Origin: Candidatus Thorarchaeota archaeon
GTDB lineage: Archaea > Asgardarchaeota > Thorarchaeia > Thorarchaeales > Thorarchaeaceae
NCBI GenBank assembly: GCA_008080745.1
Contig: SHMX01000008.1
Span: forward strand, 1-64,000
Length of the DNA: 64,000 bases
Direction of reading: 5' to 3'
Shown: positions 25,825 to 35,024 of the stretch, piece by piece
How the letters are laid out: every line of letters begins with the position of its first letter
How positions within the stretch are numbered: position 1 is the first letter of the stretch
Position numbers and translations under genes: made by a program
The notes under the pieces: model-generated
What the model saw: only the letters and a program-made list of their open reading frames with translations
Databases searched by the model: none
Told to the model about the DNA's origin: nothing

Positions 25825-27399
25825 CTATGGCAGTGGTGGTGTGATTACAACATCCTTTTCCCACTCAACCTCATATGAATATTCAATTTCTCGTTTTTCA
25901 CCTGATTCTATCTCGATCTCCCATTTCATAACACCGAGATCTTTACTCTCAACAGAAAGCTTGTCCCAATCTATTTTGACCTCAATTGCGGGGTTCAGAC
26001 TGTGTGGAATTCTATCTCGAATCTCAATAGTTATCTGTTGCTTGGAGAAGTTTTCGATTTCTAATCGGTATTTGTATCCTCTTCTGAGCTTACCTCTTGT
26101 GATTCCTGCTTTTTCCATGTCCTTATCTACCATCTTCTTAGTAGCCTTGACATCATAAGCTGTACGTGTACCAATTTTGAATTCCTCACGTGGAGAAATT
26201 AGATTAATGGAGGTTTCACCAATATAATCTCCATCAGCATAGACCTTCACTTTTCCTGGCAAGATAACATTGTCTCCATTTGTGACCTCATCTTGTGCAA
26301 CAACCTCCGCCATACCATCAGTGTACCAATAGTGAAGTGAGCGCGACTCTAGCTTTTCTTCCGTTAATGTTACTGGGTGTCTCTCCTCGTCATACGGAAT
26401 TGTAACAGGTTTGGGAAGTTCGTAATAGGTTATTCCCGATGCTCCTTCACTGCTTTCCGCGAACTCCTCTTCCATTGGTTCTGGTTCCGGAGCTGGAGCT
26501 GGGGGTGGGGCACTTGGCATAGATGCAACTGCCTTCATCTTTCTACCTCCGCCCCCCCTCTCTCTAGCTATTTTAGGTGCATGACGTGGTTTAGGTGGAT
26601 GATATACTGATATGATATATGGAGAGGCCTCTATAGCTTCAACAGGTCTCGCAGTAGCGGTTGATACTACAAGATTTACTTTTTCCCAATCTTCACGAGT
26701 TCGGTTTCTAATCATTGCTATTCGTCGTAAGTTGGCTTCTCCCGGAAGTAGATCCACATCGTAATTTGGAGTCCAACCGGTGCCATTACACTGATAGGTA
26801 GTTTCAAGAACCACATCTCCCTTCTCTACCATTTCAAGGGATACTTCAACCTCGTAATAGACTTCAGTTCTACGGTCAGATTCAATAGATCCAATATTCC
26901 CTCTAATTATTGTAATTTGTTCTTGAATATCCTTGAGCTTCTCTCTCAGTTCTCTGATCTTTTTGGTTGTTTCTTTGTTTATTTCTAAACTAGTACTGTC
27001 TAATTCAGTCAATTGAGAGATATCCGCTTCATTTGCCGCATAGACCATTCCAAAATGCTCTGAAAATTCTTTTACCATTTGGTCCATATTTGTCAGTCTA
27101 GCTGTATGAATCTCAAGCTCATCAGAAACTGTTTCATATTCCTTCTGTAAGTCATCGAGTTTCTTTTTTAGCTTTTCAACCTCTTCTTTGGGTTTGAATA
27201 TTCTCTCTTTGCGACTAACATCAATACTTGCGAGTGAAGCTGGGCCGCTCCCTTTCACTCTAAAACTGTCCTCTTGAGCTAAATCGGTAATGTTTGATAT
27301 GACCACTTTCTGTGGTCCTTTCTCAAGAGTTGCTTTGCCGGTTCGTATAACTCGAGCACCATCGCGAAAAACCGTTACTTGAGTTATCGTTGTTTGCAT
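25825..27399 (-). CDS. DUF4140/DUF4139 (MuiA-like) protein, first of a tandem pair
   Basis: This protein of about 524 residues is collinear with its downstream neighbour: VTVFRDGARVIRTG, an extended coiled coil at about residues 60-165, YQCNGTGWTPNYDVD, and matching blocks such as HPVTLTEEKLESRSLHYW and AEVVAQDEVTNGD. A Pro/Ala/Glu-rich low-complexity insert (APPPAPAPEPEPMEEEF) replaces the neighbour's glycine-rich loop. The tail again ends in PPLP. The pair looks like a tandem duplication and could form a heteromer through the coiled coils (inference). The ATG at 27399 is used; the frame extends 12 residues upstream. Confidence 0.82.
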   Translation of the reverse strand: MQTTITQVTVFRDGARVIRTGKATLEKGPQKVVISNITDLAQEDSFRVKGSGPASLASIDVSRKERIFKPKEEVEKLKKKLDDLQKEYETVSDELEIHTARLTNMDQMVKEFSEHFGMVYAANEADISQLTELDSTSLEINKETTKKIRELREKLKDIQEQITIIRGNIGSIESDRRTEVYYEVEVSLEMVEKGDVVLETTYQCNGTGWTPNYDVDLLPGEANLRRIAMIRNRTREDWEKVNLVVSTATARPVEAIEASPYIISVYHPPKPRHAPKIARERGGGGRKMKAVASMPSAPPPAPAPEPEPMEEEFAESSEGASGITYYELPKPVTIPYDEERHPVTLTEEKLESRSLHYWYTDGMAEVVAQDEVTNGDNVILPGKVKVYADGDYIGETSINLISPREEFKIGTRTAYDVKATKKMVDKDMEKAGITRGKLRRGYKYRLEIENFSKQQITIEIRDRIPHSLNPAIEVKIDWDKLSVESKDLGVMKWEIEIESGEKREIEYSYEVEWEKDVVITPPLP

Positions 27400-27487
27400 T
27401 TCCAATTTGGCAATCTCCCGATGTGAATCAAACACGAACCCATTTATTCTTTGAGTGTTTTGTTTTTAGCCATAATTTTCAGTAATT

Positions 27488-28783
27488 TCATTGATTTTCA
27501 ATTATGGGAAGCTTAATTTGGAACGTGCACCCACTGTTTTTCTCTCCCTCTTTCAATTGTATTGTTCCATTATGCGACTCGATTATTTTCTTACAGAGAT
27601 AAAGGCCTAAACCATGATGGTCCCCATTGGTAGTTATCCCCTTTTGGAACAACTCTGCTACAATTGAATCATCTATACCCGGTCCATTGTCACATATTTC
27701 TATTGTAACATATTCATCATTGTGTTTGAGATAAACGTCCACTTCAGGTTCTGGTCCACAATATTGCGAACAATTTCTTAGGAGATTTTCAAATACGTTG
27801 GGTAATAACCTACTGATGTATACTTCGACATCAGAAAAAGAATCTAGCATTTGAACATTAACCTTCATTGGACTATAGGCAATCTCCGCTCTTGTAGCTA
27901 TACTCTCTATCAAGTCAACAATGTCATTCTCTATCTCATCCTCTACCAATCGGAAAATCTGAATCAGACTTCTCATTCGATTGGAAGCAGCTATGGCTGA
28001 TTGAAGGTTTGCATATTCCTTTGTTTCCTGCTCACAGTAATTCTGGGCAAGTTCCATACGTCCAATTATTGTTTGTAAATCATTAGAAAGATCATGTGTG
28101 AGTAATGAGGTGTAGACTTCTTGTTCTGCTTTTTGCTCTGCAAGCTCCTCATTTGCCTCTTTGAGTTGATCAATACTATATCTTTGACTCCATGTTGTGA
28201 AGATAAGTAGAAATGCTATTACATAGGATATTCCAATTCCTTCAATAGCAATTCCCAAACTAATTCCAGGATGCAACTCAATAGCCGTTATCAATCCAAT
28301 TGCGTTTGTACTAATGATTACAAATTCTTCTTTTAATTTGAGTAGTTGACTTCCCAATAATGCAGTTAGGACAGGCCAAGAAAAGGTATGAAGTAACGCG
28401 GTCGTTTCATTCCAAGTCTGGTTAATAATGAGCATTAAATAGGGAATCGAAAAGGCAATACCAAGCCCAATAATTCCTGCTAATCTATTGTGTTCACTTC
28501 TACTAAGAAGATAAAGTCCAGCTAAAACGAAGGTTAATCCTGAATATATTGGAAATCCCTGTGTAGACTCACTTGTAATCTGTAAAATTGGAAATAATGT
28601 CGTAGCTATCAGGAGCGCCGTTGATACAAATCGAGCTCTGATTCTTTCAGCACCATCTGTAATTGATGGATGGGGTCTAGTAATCGCAAAAGGCAGATCA
28701 CGAATCTTAGTCATCCACCCACCTAATACTTCCTCATTCAATTCATCCACGACCAAGTGGTGACGGGATATAGAATATTTCAC
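27488..28783 (-). CDS. Membrane-bound sensor histidine kinase
   Basis: This 431-residue protein starts at GTG. About six hydrophobic segments span residues 45-205, followed by a short coiled linker (EANEELAEQKAEQE). The phospho-acceptor region has LLTHDLSNDLQTIIG, the archaeal HisKA pattern. The ATPase domain has ENLLRNCSQYCG, DNGPGI and GLGLYLCKKII. The sensory part is only the membrane region. It lies just downstream of the DUF4139 pair on the same strand but is read from its own upstream region. No response regulator is nearby. Confidence 0.87.
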   Translation of the reverse strand: MKYSISRHHLVVDELNEEVLGGWMTKIRDLPFAITRPHPSITDGAERIRARFVSTALLIATTLFPILQITSESTQGFPIYSGLTFVLAGLYLLSRSEHNRLAGIIGLGIAFSIPYLMLIINQTWNETTALLHTFSWPVLTALLGSQLLKLKEEFVIISTNAIGLITAIELHPGISLGIAIEGIGISYVIAFLLIFTTWSQRYSIDQLKEANEELAEQKAEQEVYTSLLTHDLSNDLQTIIGRMELAQNYCEQETKEYANLQSAIAASNRMRSLIQIFRLVEDEIENDIVDLIESIATRAEIAYSPMKVNVQMLDSFSDVEVYISRLLPNVFENLLRNCSQYCGPEPEVDVYLKHNDEYVTIEICDNGPGIDDSIVAELFQKGITTNGDHHGLGLYLCKKIIESHNGTIQLKEGEKNSGCTFQIKLPIIENQ

Positions 28784-29023
28784 ATATACGCCTAAAAATC
28801 CATTGCAATATCAAATTCAAGGGGAAAATCTATCTTTTTTACGAGTTCATTGAATGAGGATAGGAACCATTGATATAGCTACAAATAATTTCACTCCTCT
28901 TGGGAATAAATAGTAATTTCATTTGTCTCACTTTTTAGCAAATAATAAATCCAAGTCTTCATTAGTTTCAAATACACATTTACTCAATTGTAATCTAAGA
29001 ATTCTCAACGATTGTGTTTGGTT

Positions 29024-31615
29024 ATGGTGGATGTTGGAATTATACGAATGGGTTTCAGAAATGCATTCAGAAGAAAGCGAATTACTATATTCACATTGGT
29101 TTCTATAATGATATCAGTTGGTTTGGTATATACCGCACTCTCCGCTAGCAGCAATCTCCAAGCAAATGCAAATCATTTCATACAGGAGTCATTCTCTCCC
29201 ATTGATCTAACAGTGGAAGGTAGCTATAATTCACCCGTTTCCCAAACCATGATGAGGGATATCCAAGGTTATCTAGAAGTTCAAAGAGCTATTCCGAGAA
29301 TAGAAGAGTGGGCATCAAACGAAAGCTTTGGAGGTGACGTCATCGTGTACATAGTTGCTATAGATATGGAACTTGAGCAACATATTGGTAGTCTGAACGC
29401 AACTAATGGCATTGTTGATCTATCTTCTGGTTGCTTCCTGACTCATGAGGCTGAAGAATTACTAAATCAATCCGTGGGTGATATTTTACAGCTACATACC
29501 ACTTCTGGTTTCTTCTTCCCAAAAGTTACTGGTGTTGGTTTTGCTTTTGATAAAGGTGTAATTGGTCCCGTTGTTTTCATATCTTTACAAACCGCATGGG
29601 AGTTATACCCCTATAAATATCCCAATAATGGTACAAACAAATTACTCATTGAACTTCACGACGTTTTCTTAACTGAAGCAGTATCAGGGCGTATCACCTT
29701 TACTTATGGTAGTGATTATCACATTACTAATCTCAAAGCATATCCCTTAAAGATTGCTAATAGCTTTCTAACCCAGACCCGTGCAATTCTATTTGGTCTT
29801 GTCCTCGCTTCGATTTTTATTGCTGGATTTCGAGTATTCTCCTCTTTTGCATCTATTTTTCAGAAACGAATGCATGAAACAGGAATTATGATGGCTTTTG
29901 GAGCTGATAATAGGACTATTCTAATCGCCTTATTCTCTGAAATTGGTCTGGTTGGGTTTATTGGGTCTATCCTCGGATGCACCTTTGGCGTTGGATTTGG
30001 AGCTTTTACATTGAATATGATCTCTCAAATGCAGACCATAATTTTTTCTGGTCCCTCAACAAGTCTCTTTTCTTTGGGATTTGTTGTCGACACCTATAGT
30101 GTCATGATCTCTATCATTCTTGGAATTGGTCTGACTCTTTTTGCTGGTTATTTTCCTGCGTTATCGACAACTAGACAATCAGTTTCAAAAAGTCTCTCTG
30201 GTGGAAATCCTTTTAGTAAATTAATCACTGATAATAAGCCCAAAAAAGAACTGAGGTTGGCCCATCTAATAATCACCATCGTGAGTTCGTTTATCATAGG
30301 ATTTGTTATCCTACAACTCTTATCAGATATTTTTCACTTGGGAATCGTTTCAGAAGATTCTATAAGATTGGCAGCAATACCTGGGTTTCTGGTTCTATTT
30401 GCTCTCCTCTCCCCGCGTATCTCAAATTCTAGTGGGATTCTCAAGATGTTAACCAAACGAAGCAAAGTTGTTATTCGATATTTATCCTCCAGAAATTCAC
30501 GACGCAATACGTTATCTTCTCTTGTGATTTTTAATCTTTTTTGCGCTGTTACTGTATTATTCATTGCATCTACGAATGTTGGTTTCATGGTCACGGAATC
30601 GTGGAAACAAAATATTGGATATCAAGCAACATCAGCTAATCTAGTGGCATATATGGATCCTCCAGTTGAAATGGATTTTCTAGATGCCGTTCAATCTTAC
30701 TCTGAAGTAAGAACAGCCGTACCTATGAATCAGGATTTATATCATTTTACAAGTCAAGCATCTAGTCTTACAGGGCTTTTGTTAGCAACAGAACCTACGG
30801 GTTTTGAACAGTTAGCATCATTAGCTATCCTTGAGTCTGTAAACGAATCTGCAGGTCTTGATATTCTACACATTTCAATGTCATGTGTTATTTCGGATGA
30901 TACCGCTCTTGAATTAGATGTTACTCTGGGCGATACAATTCGAACTCACAATAATTATACCCTCTCAGTAGTTGGTATTTGTTCGTCCTCCATCGCAATA
31001 TTTGTTGTATCAGTAATCAATCCATTGTTTGCTATTGTGGGGACTGAAACTTGGTCCACTATACAAGAGGAAGATTTCAAAATCGGAAGTCTCCTCATAG
31101 AATCTACCAATCCCTCAAATACATTAGACACTCTTTCTGATATTTCTGGAGTACATCCTGTTTTAGTGTCGAATATTCTCGCTGATTACGAAACTGCGTT
31201 GTTCACTGTAGAACAGATGATTAATTCCTCTCTGATTGCACTTCTTGCTGTGACTTTTGCCAGCGCTCTACTTAGCTCTTGGTCTCTAGCTGCTTCTCGA
31301 AGAAGAGAGATTGGGATGCTATCCGCCTTTGGGATGACACGTGAGGAGATTGCAAAAACTCTGACGGCTGAAAGCACTGTGGCATTTGTAGGTGGGGTAT
31401 TGGCAGGATGTGTAGCTGGTTATTTAGTCCAATTATCAATCTCCCGTATCATAATTAGAATCACTGGTGACCTTTTCATTCTCATATCACCTCTTGTCAT
31501 TTTTCTCATAATTTTCTCACTCATTGTGTCAATTCTTGGTTCATACCTCACAGTGGCAAGAGTGACAAGAGAGAATGTGGTATCTTTACTCAGGGAAGAA
31601 AGTAGAACTGACTGA
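29024..31615 (+). CDS. FtsX-type ABC transporter permease (MacB/LolCE-like)
   Basis: This protein of about 863 residues has an N-terminal helix (TIFTLVSIMISVGLVYTALSA), a large extracytoplasmic domain, a three-helix FtsX domain near residues 250-370, and further helices near 410-490. A second extracytoplasmic domain and a final FtsX domain follow (SALLSSWSLAASRRREIGML near residue 740 to the end). Duplicated FtsX domains with MacB-like outer domains act with a separate LolD/MacB-type ATPase in lipoprotein or peptide export or mechanotransmission. No such ATPase is adjacent. The ATG at 29024 is chosen; a TTG four codons upstream is possible. Confidence 0.85.
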   Translation: MVDVGIIRMGFRNAFRRKRITIFTLVSIMISVGLVYTALSASSNLQANANHFIQESFSPIDLTVEGSYNSPVSQTMMRDIQGYLEVQRAIPRIEEWASNESFGGDVIVYIVAIDMELEQHIGSLNATNGIVDLSSGCFLTHEAEELLNQSVGDILQLHTTSGFFFPKVTGVGFAFDKGVIGPVVFISLQTAWELYPYKYPNNGTNKLLIELHDVFLTEAVSGRITFTYGSDYHITNLKAYPLKIANSFLTQTRAILFGLVLASIFIAGFRVFSSFASIFQKRMHETGIMMAFGADNRTILIALFSEIGLVGFIGSILGCTFGVGFGAFTLNMISQMQTIIFSGPSTSLFSLGFVVDTYSVMISIILGIGLTLFAGYFPALSTTRQSVSKSLSGGNPFSKLITDNKPKKELRLAHLIITIVSSFIIGFVILQLLSDIFHLGIVSEDSIRLAAIPGFLVLFALLSPRISNSSGILKMLTKRSKVVIRYLSSRNSRRNTLSSLVIFNLFCAVTVLFIASTNVGFMVTESWKQNIGYQATSANLVAYMDPPVEMDFLDAVQSYSEVRTAVPMNQDLYHFTSQASSLTGLLLATEPTGFEQLASLAILESVNESAGLDILHISMSCVISDDTALELDVTLGDTIRTHNNYTLSVVGICSSSIAIFVVSVINPLFAIVGTETWSTIQEEDFKIGSLLIESTNPSNTLDTLSDISGVHPVLVSNILADYETALFTVEQMINSSLIALLAVTFASALLSSWSLAASRRREIGMLSAFGMTREEIAKTLTAESTVAFVGGVLAGCVAGYLVQLSISRIIIRITGDLFILISPLVIFLIIFSLIVSILGSYLTVARVTRENVVSLLREESRTD

Positions 31616-31674
31616 TTGTTTCCTCAGCTTCGTAATTACTGTAATCGATTGATTATGGATAAAATTCGGGAAGA

Positions 31675-31703
31675 ATCCTTCTTCTTTTGAAAGAAGAATG
31701 GAT
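31675..31703. terminator. Hairpin between the FtsX gene and the microprotein operon
   Basis: ATCC-TTCTTCTTT pairs with AAAGAAGAA-T-GGAT, a 13-bp stem with one bulged base and a two-base loop, lying between convergent genes. It probably ends transcription of one or both. Confidence 0.6.
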
Positions 31704-31728
31704 TTGAAAATTTAAGAAAACTGAGTGC

Positions 31729-31833
31729 TCAGGTTGCTTCCAACGCGAGCACTTCACTGAAAGTGAGTTCACCACTCTTGCTAGAGTCCTGGTGTGTGGG
31801 AGTCGATTGCTTATCTTGAACGCTGGAGTTCAT
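31729..31833 (-). CDS. Microprotein C of a three-gene operon (acidic)
   Basis: This 34-residue protein begins MNSSVQDKQ and ends SEVLALEAT. It has five acidic and two basic residues, unlike its two basic upstream neighbours. Its ATG lies five bases after the stop of microprotein B. AGGAG sits 9 bases upstream, inside the last codons of B, and the stretch GATCTCAATG repeats the previous junction almost exactly. An ATG at 31842 that overlaps B's stop would add three residues but would abut the ribosome site. Function unknown; no family recognised. Confidence 0.6.
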   Translation of the reverse strand: MNSSVQDKQSTPTHQDSSKSGELTFSEVLALEAT

Positions 31834-31838
31834 TGAGA

Positions 31839-31922
31839 TCATCTCCTGAAGTAAGCGTGGGTGATAGCCTTGGTCGAGGGGGACTTGGTGTCCTTGATGA
31901 TCTTGGTCTTGGATACTGCCAT
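31839..31922 (-). CDS. Microprotein B of a three-gene operon (basic)
   Basis: This 27-residue, lysine-rich protein (about six net positive charges) begins MAVSKTKIIKDTK and ends STKAITHAYFRR. The ending matches microprotein A (STKALSYAYTYWR). All lysine codons are AAG and most others end in C (ACC, ATC, TCC), a bias seen in highly expressed genes and unlike most neighbours. GGAGG lies 8 bases before its ATG, inside A's last codons and stop. It is too small for any known enzyme fold; possible roles such as nucleic-acid or ribosome binding are guesses from charge alone. Confidence 0.65.
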   Translation of the reverse strand: MAVSKTKIIKDTKSPSTKAITHAYFRR

Positions 31923-31927
31923 TGAGA

Positions 31928-32032
31928 TTACCTCCAGTATGTGTAAGCATAGGACAGAGCCTTGGTGCTCTGAGTCTTACGGGTGTTGTTCTTCTTCTCG
32001 GATTCAGTTCGGGAGTTCTTTGCAAACGCCAT
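31928..32032 (-). CDS. Microprotein A of a three-gene operon (basic)
   Basis: This 34-residue, strongly basic protein begins MAFAKNSRTESEKK and ends STKALSYAYTYWR. It has eight Lys/Arg and two Glu. It is the first cistron and has no ribosome site. A TATA box about 31 bases upstream of the ATG implies a nearly leaderless transcript, a common archaeal arrangement for first genes. Codon choice is biased to AAG and C-ending codons. Homology with microprotein B is concentrated in the last 13 residues. No family recognised. Confidence 0.65.
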   Translation of the reverse strand: MAFAKNSRTESEKKNNTRKTQSTKALSYAYTYWR

Positions 32033-32062
32033 GATTGTTCACAACATATACTACTCCAAGTT

Positions 32063-32071
32063 AGTATATAA
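32063..32071 (-). promoter_or_regulatory. TATA box of the microprotein operon
   Basis: TTATATACT on the minus strand lies 31 bases before the microprotein A ATG, which would put transcription start about 10 bases ahead of the codon. A second weaker TATA-like stretch (GTATATG) lies closer to the ATG. Confidence 0.55.
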
Positions 32072-32101
32072 TGGAAAGCCACGATTATAGGACACACAAT
32101 G

Positions 32102-32120
32102 TAGTCACAAATTGTGACTA
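32102..32120. promoter_or_regulatory. Perfect palindrome upstream of the microprotein operon
   Basis: TAGTCACAA-A-TTGTGACTA is a 9+9 inverted repeat about 31 bases upstream of the TATA box. Its size and symmetry suit a dimeric transcription factor. The half-site TAGTCACAAAT recurs at 37123-37133, ahead of the first small GTPase gene. Confidence 0.5.
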
Positions 32121-32259
32121 TCTGCCCTATCATAACAATTACCTATCGGGGATAAACATTCTAATCTAGAAAAGTGATTAAGCTGATACTATTACACAAA
32201 ATAAACTAAACATAAAATCAGTTATTTGGTCTATTGTGCTAATGGAAAGAAAAAGGTAG

Positions 32260-32279
32260 GGACTGACCCTTGCCAGTCC
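32260..32279 (-). terminator. Rubredoxin terminator
   Basis: GGACTG/CAGTCC, starting within the rubredoxin stop codon, is followed on the minus strand by CCTTTTTCTTTCC. Confidence 0.65.
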
Positions 32280-32437
32280 TATAGTTTCTCGAAATCCTCT
32301 TTTCCAGCCCCGCACATTGGACATACCCAATCGTCTGGTATGTCTTCAAATTTTGTACCAGGGTCGACACCATTCTCAGGATCTCCCTTGTCTTCGTCAT
32401 AAACCCAACCACATACAAGACATTCCCATTTAGCCAT
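32279..32437 (-). CDS. Rubredoxin
   Basis: This 52-residue protein has the two Fe(SCys)4 loops CLVCGW and CPMCGAGK and the conserved aromatic core ([19 protein letters not shown]). It is a one-electron carrier, the usual donor to rubrerythrin and many flavodiiron proteins, both of which are encoded in this window. The start was set at the ATG giving [10 protein letters not shown], with GGAG 7 bases upstream and exact family length. The open frame upstream is not rubredoxin-like. It is monocistronic. Confidence 0.95.
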   Translation of the reverse strand: MAKWECLVCGWVYDEDKGDPENGVDPGTKFEDIPDDWVCPMCGAGKEDFEKL

Positions 32438-32567
32438 ATGTTTGTCTCCAATTGACTTATTCTGGTCCTGAATCGGACCTGTATTCTTTTCAAATCGCAT
32501 TTTCAGATAAAAGGCTTGTCTTAGAGTGAAAAAGAATGGAAAATCAAAATCTAAAAAAGAAGAAAAG

Positions 32568-32591
32568 GACTCACAGCAAAAGCTGCAAGTC
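32568..32591 (-). terminator. Terminator of the surface protein gene
   Basis: GACT-ca-CAGC/GCTG-ca-AGTC with an AAAA loop (written on the plus strand), followed on the minus strand by CCTTTTCTTCTTTTTTAG. It lies 10 bases after the stop. Confidence 0.7.
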
Positions 32592-32600
32592 TAAGTTATT

Positions 32601-35024
32601 CTATGGTCTTCTACGAACGAGTAGGATTGCAACACCGATAACTGCTACTCCTCCGACACCAGCTGCAACATAGAGGGTGGGTATACCCAAAATGGATTCA
32701 GGCCAGAAACCTCCAGTGACCAACACTTGGTAACCTGGAGCGGACATAGCATAGCGAGCAGTTCCATCCCAACTCTCAGGGGTGGAGGCGTCAAAACTGT
32801 CTAGTGTCGTATTGAAGTAGACACAGATTGCAGGTATATCGGTATAGAGACCAGCATCGCTGGCAGGTACTGTGAAGGTTATTTCCCAGGTTGATCCTGC
32901 TGTTAAAGAGTCACGTGTCCAATAGAAATCACGGTCTCCGTCGAGTCCTGAGCTCATGCCATCAAGTACTTTGACATCATAGGCTGTTGCATCACCATAG
33001 TTGTGAACTGTTATGGTATAATCGAGAGTGCCACCTACTGGAACTTCCCGTGTGGTTGGACTCTTTGTTACAACTAAGTAGGGACCATCGAAATTAACTG
33101 CACTTGGATCAGCATCAAAGGTCATACTGAATGTATCAGTGTTGATATCTTCGAATACTGGAGTTGGGCTAGTGAACATGTCAACATTGATTGCACCAGC
33201 AAATCCAATTCCTGCCATTAGTGATGTACCAAGATCTGCCATGAGATAAGGTGTGATGTGCTCTTGGAGGTTGGTAGCATTAAGCATGTCTTGAACTGCA
33301 GCCTTAATAGCTGGAATGTCATCATTTGCCATCGCAGTCCATAGAGCTCCGAGCGTAAGCTCCCAATGCTCCTCTACAAAGGTTGCTATTGCCTCTTTAG
33401 ACTGGAATTCTGATGGTAAGTCTACAGCAGCAAAATCGCTTAGGAATGACTCTACACCATCAATGAATGTATTAAGATATCCCTCAAGTGCTACAGGGTC
33501 TGCGTAATAGTCGTTATCTAAGATGTTCAAAAGATTGTACGCATCGAAATAATCTATGAATGCCTTCACTATCGCTGCATATGGATTTTCTGAATACAGA
33601 CTATCATCAATTCTTGAAATCAAAGCATCTGAATTCAGTCCAGCCTGATTCATTATTTGAGCTATAAGGTCCATATTCAACTCTACTAATGCTGTTTCAG
33701 GAAGCTCTGAAAAGTCCAGATTCAAAATTGTCTGTCTTAAATCGGGCATGGGAACTACAGAGTTCCAGAGCTGCTCAATTATACTGTCAAACATTTTCGA
33801 ATCGATGCTTCCAATAGAATCATGAGCTTCCAGAGCTAATTGAGTGGGCATATAAGTTAAGACCGCTTGAATAACCTCAGCGAGAGTACTGTTCTCAGGA
33901 AGTGTTTTCCCTGGCAGAGTAATCTCAGTTGGAATTTCAAAGCTCTCATCTATGGTTGTCCATCCTGCTGGTAATCCATTGAAAGTCAAATGTGCTGGTG
34001 CTGCTCCAACTAACACCGATATTGATTCTGCTGTATCATCTTGATACATCTTATTCTGTAGATTTTCTGTAAATCCAACGTGATCCAATAGACTGTATTC
34101 TTCGTCACCTGAGACCGCCTCAACTTGTCCAGGAACATTCTGTGAGGCCTGAGCACCGACTACAAGGTTCATCTCACATTCATAGCTTGGATGACTTGCA
34201 TGGGGCCTATAATAGGGGTAACCAACATAACCTAGTAATGAAACAAGTGAACCTGGGGTATATTGTGATGGTCGATAAATTGCTGGAAATATGACCTCCG
34301 TGGTTGCTGTCAAGAGGTCTGTCCATTCAGATGCCCCGATGACATCCATAAATCCACCAAGTGTTGCGAGTCTTGACCTCATTGTGTTGAGAGCAGTAAC
34401 TCCTCCATCCGGACTTAAGATTGTCACATATGTCAATTCATAACCATAGTAATTGACCCATTCTGAACCTGTATATTCAGTATCAACTATTGTTTTCATG
34501 ATCTCCAATCTTTGTAGATCAATACTGAACGCTGATTCATAAAGGATAACGATATCTTCAGCGATGTCGATTGCTTCAGTGCTAGATACATTCTCATAAT
34601 ATTGGTCATCGAGCTCTGGAACAATCACTACAGGAGTGACTGTAAGTTGTAATACCGCCATTGCAGCGCCCATTGCACCATTTGGAAATGGTGTGGTTCC
34701 TCCTAAGTTAAATGTGATTCGTGATACATAGCCTTCTTCACTAGCCAATTGACTGTCAATTGCAGATTCGATAGCGTCTGTATGTGAATAGTCATAATAG
34801 GATGCATTTTGAACAGCACCCACTATGTCGTAGACTCCTCCCCATGCATCAACCATGGATCCTGCTACCTCAATAGTCTGTATATTAGGGTCCGTCGTGG
34901 CTGGCGAATGATTTGGAGTAACGACCATTTGTGGTGTGCTTATGAAGTTACCCGCAAATACTGGCATTACTAATGTAATAGCCATAAATACAGCTAACAA
35001 TAAGTTACTTTTTCGATAATTCAT
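32601..35024 (-). CDS. Large cell-surface protein with C-terminal membrane anchor
   Basis: This 807-residue protein has a signal peptide (about 25 residues; NLLLAVFMAITLVMPVFAG). The extracellular region is poor in cysteine and rich in Asp/Thr/Ala. Near residues 655-740 it carries a DUF11/CARDB-like beta-sandwich (TREVPVGGTLDYTITVHNYG; DVKVLDG). A single C-terminal helix (LYVAAGVGGVAVIGVAILLV) ends in RRRP, the usual archaeal stop-transfer tail. It may be an S-layer or envelope component. The strong terminator suggests its own transcription unit. The middle domain (about 100-640) is not recognised. Confidence 0.8.
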   Translation of the reverse strand: MNYRKSNLLLAVFMAITLVMPVFAGNFISTPQMVVTPNHSPATTDPNIQTIEVAGSMVDAWGGVYDIVGAVQNASYYDYSHTDAIESAIDSQLASEEGYVSRITFNLGGTTPFPNGAMGAAMAVLQLTVTPVVIVPELDDQYYENVSSTEAIDIAEDIVILYESAFSIDLQRLEIMKTIVDTEYTGSEWVNYYGYELTYVTILSPDGGVTALNTMRSRLATLGGFMDVIGASEWTDLLTATTEVIFPAIYRPSQYTPGSLVSLLGYVGYPYYRPHASHPSYECEMNLVVGAQASQNVPGQVEAVSGDEEYSLLDHVGFTENLQNKMYQDDTAESISVLVGAAPAHLTFNGLPAGWTTIDESFEIPTEITLPGKTLPENSTLAEVIQAVLTYMPTQLALEAHDSIGSIDSKMFDSIIEQLWNSVVPMPDLRQTILNLDFSELPETALVELNMDLIAQIMNQAGLNSDALISRIDDSLYSENPYAAIVKAFIDYFDAYNLLNILDNDYYADPVALEGYLNTFIDGVESFLSDFAAVDLPSEFQSKEAIATFVEEHWELTLGALWTAMANDDIPAIKAAVQDMLNATNLQEHITPYLMADLGTSLMAGIGFAGAINVDMFTSPTPVFEDINTDTFSMTFDADPSAVNFDGPYLVVTKSPTTREVPVGGTLDYTITVHNYGDATAYDVKVLDGMSSGLDGDRDFYWTRDSLTAGSTWEITFTVPASDAGLYTDIPAICVYFNTTLDSFDASTPESWDGTARYAMSAPGYQVLVTGGFWPESILGIPTLYVAAGVGGVAVIGVAILLVRRRP

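Noticed and set aside
31729-32133. A single 134-residue protein on the minus strand
   Set aside because: Two other frames in the same interval give short proteins with repeated endings and properly spaced ribosome sites; only the last 34 residues of the long frame are kept as microprotein C.
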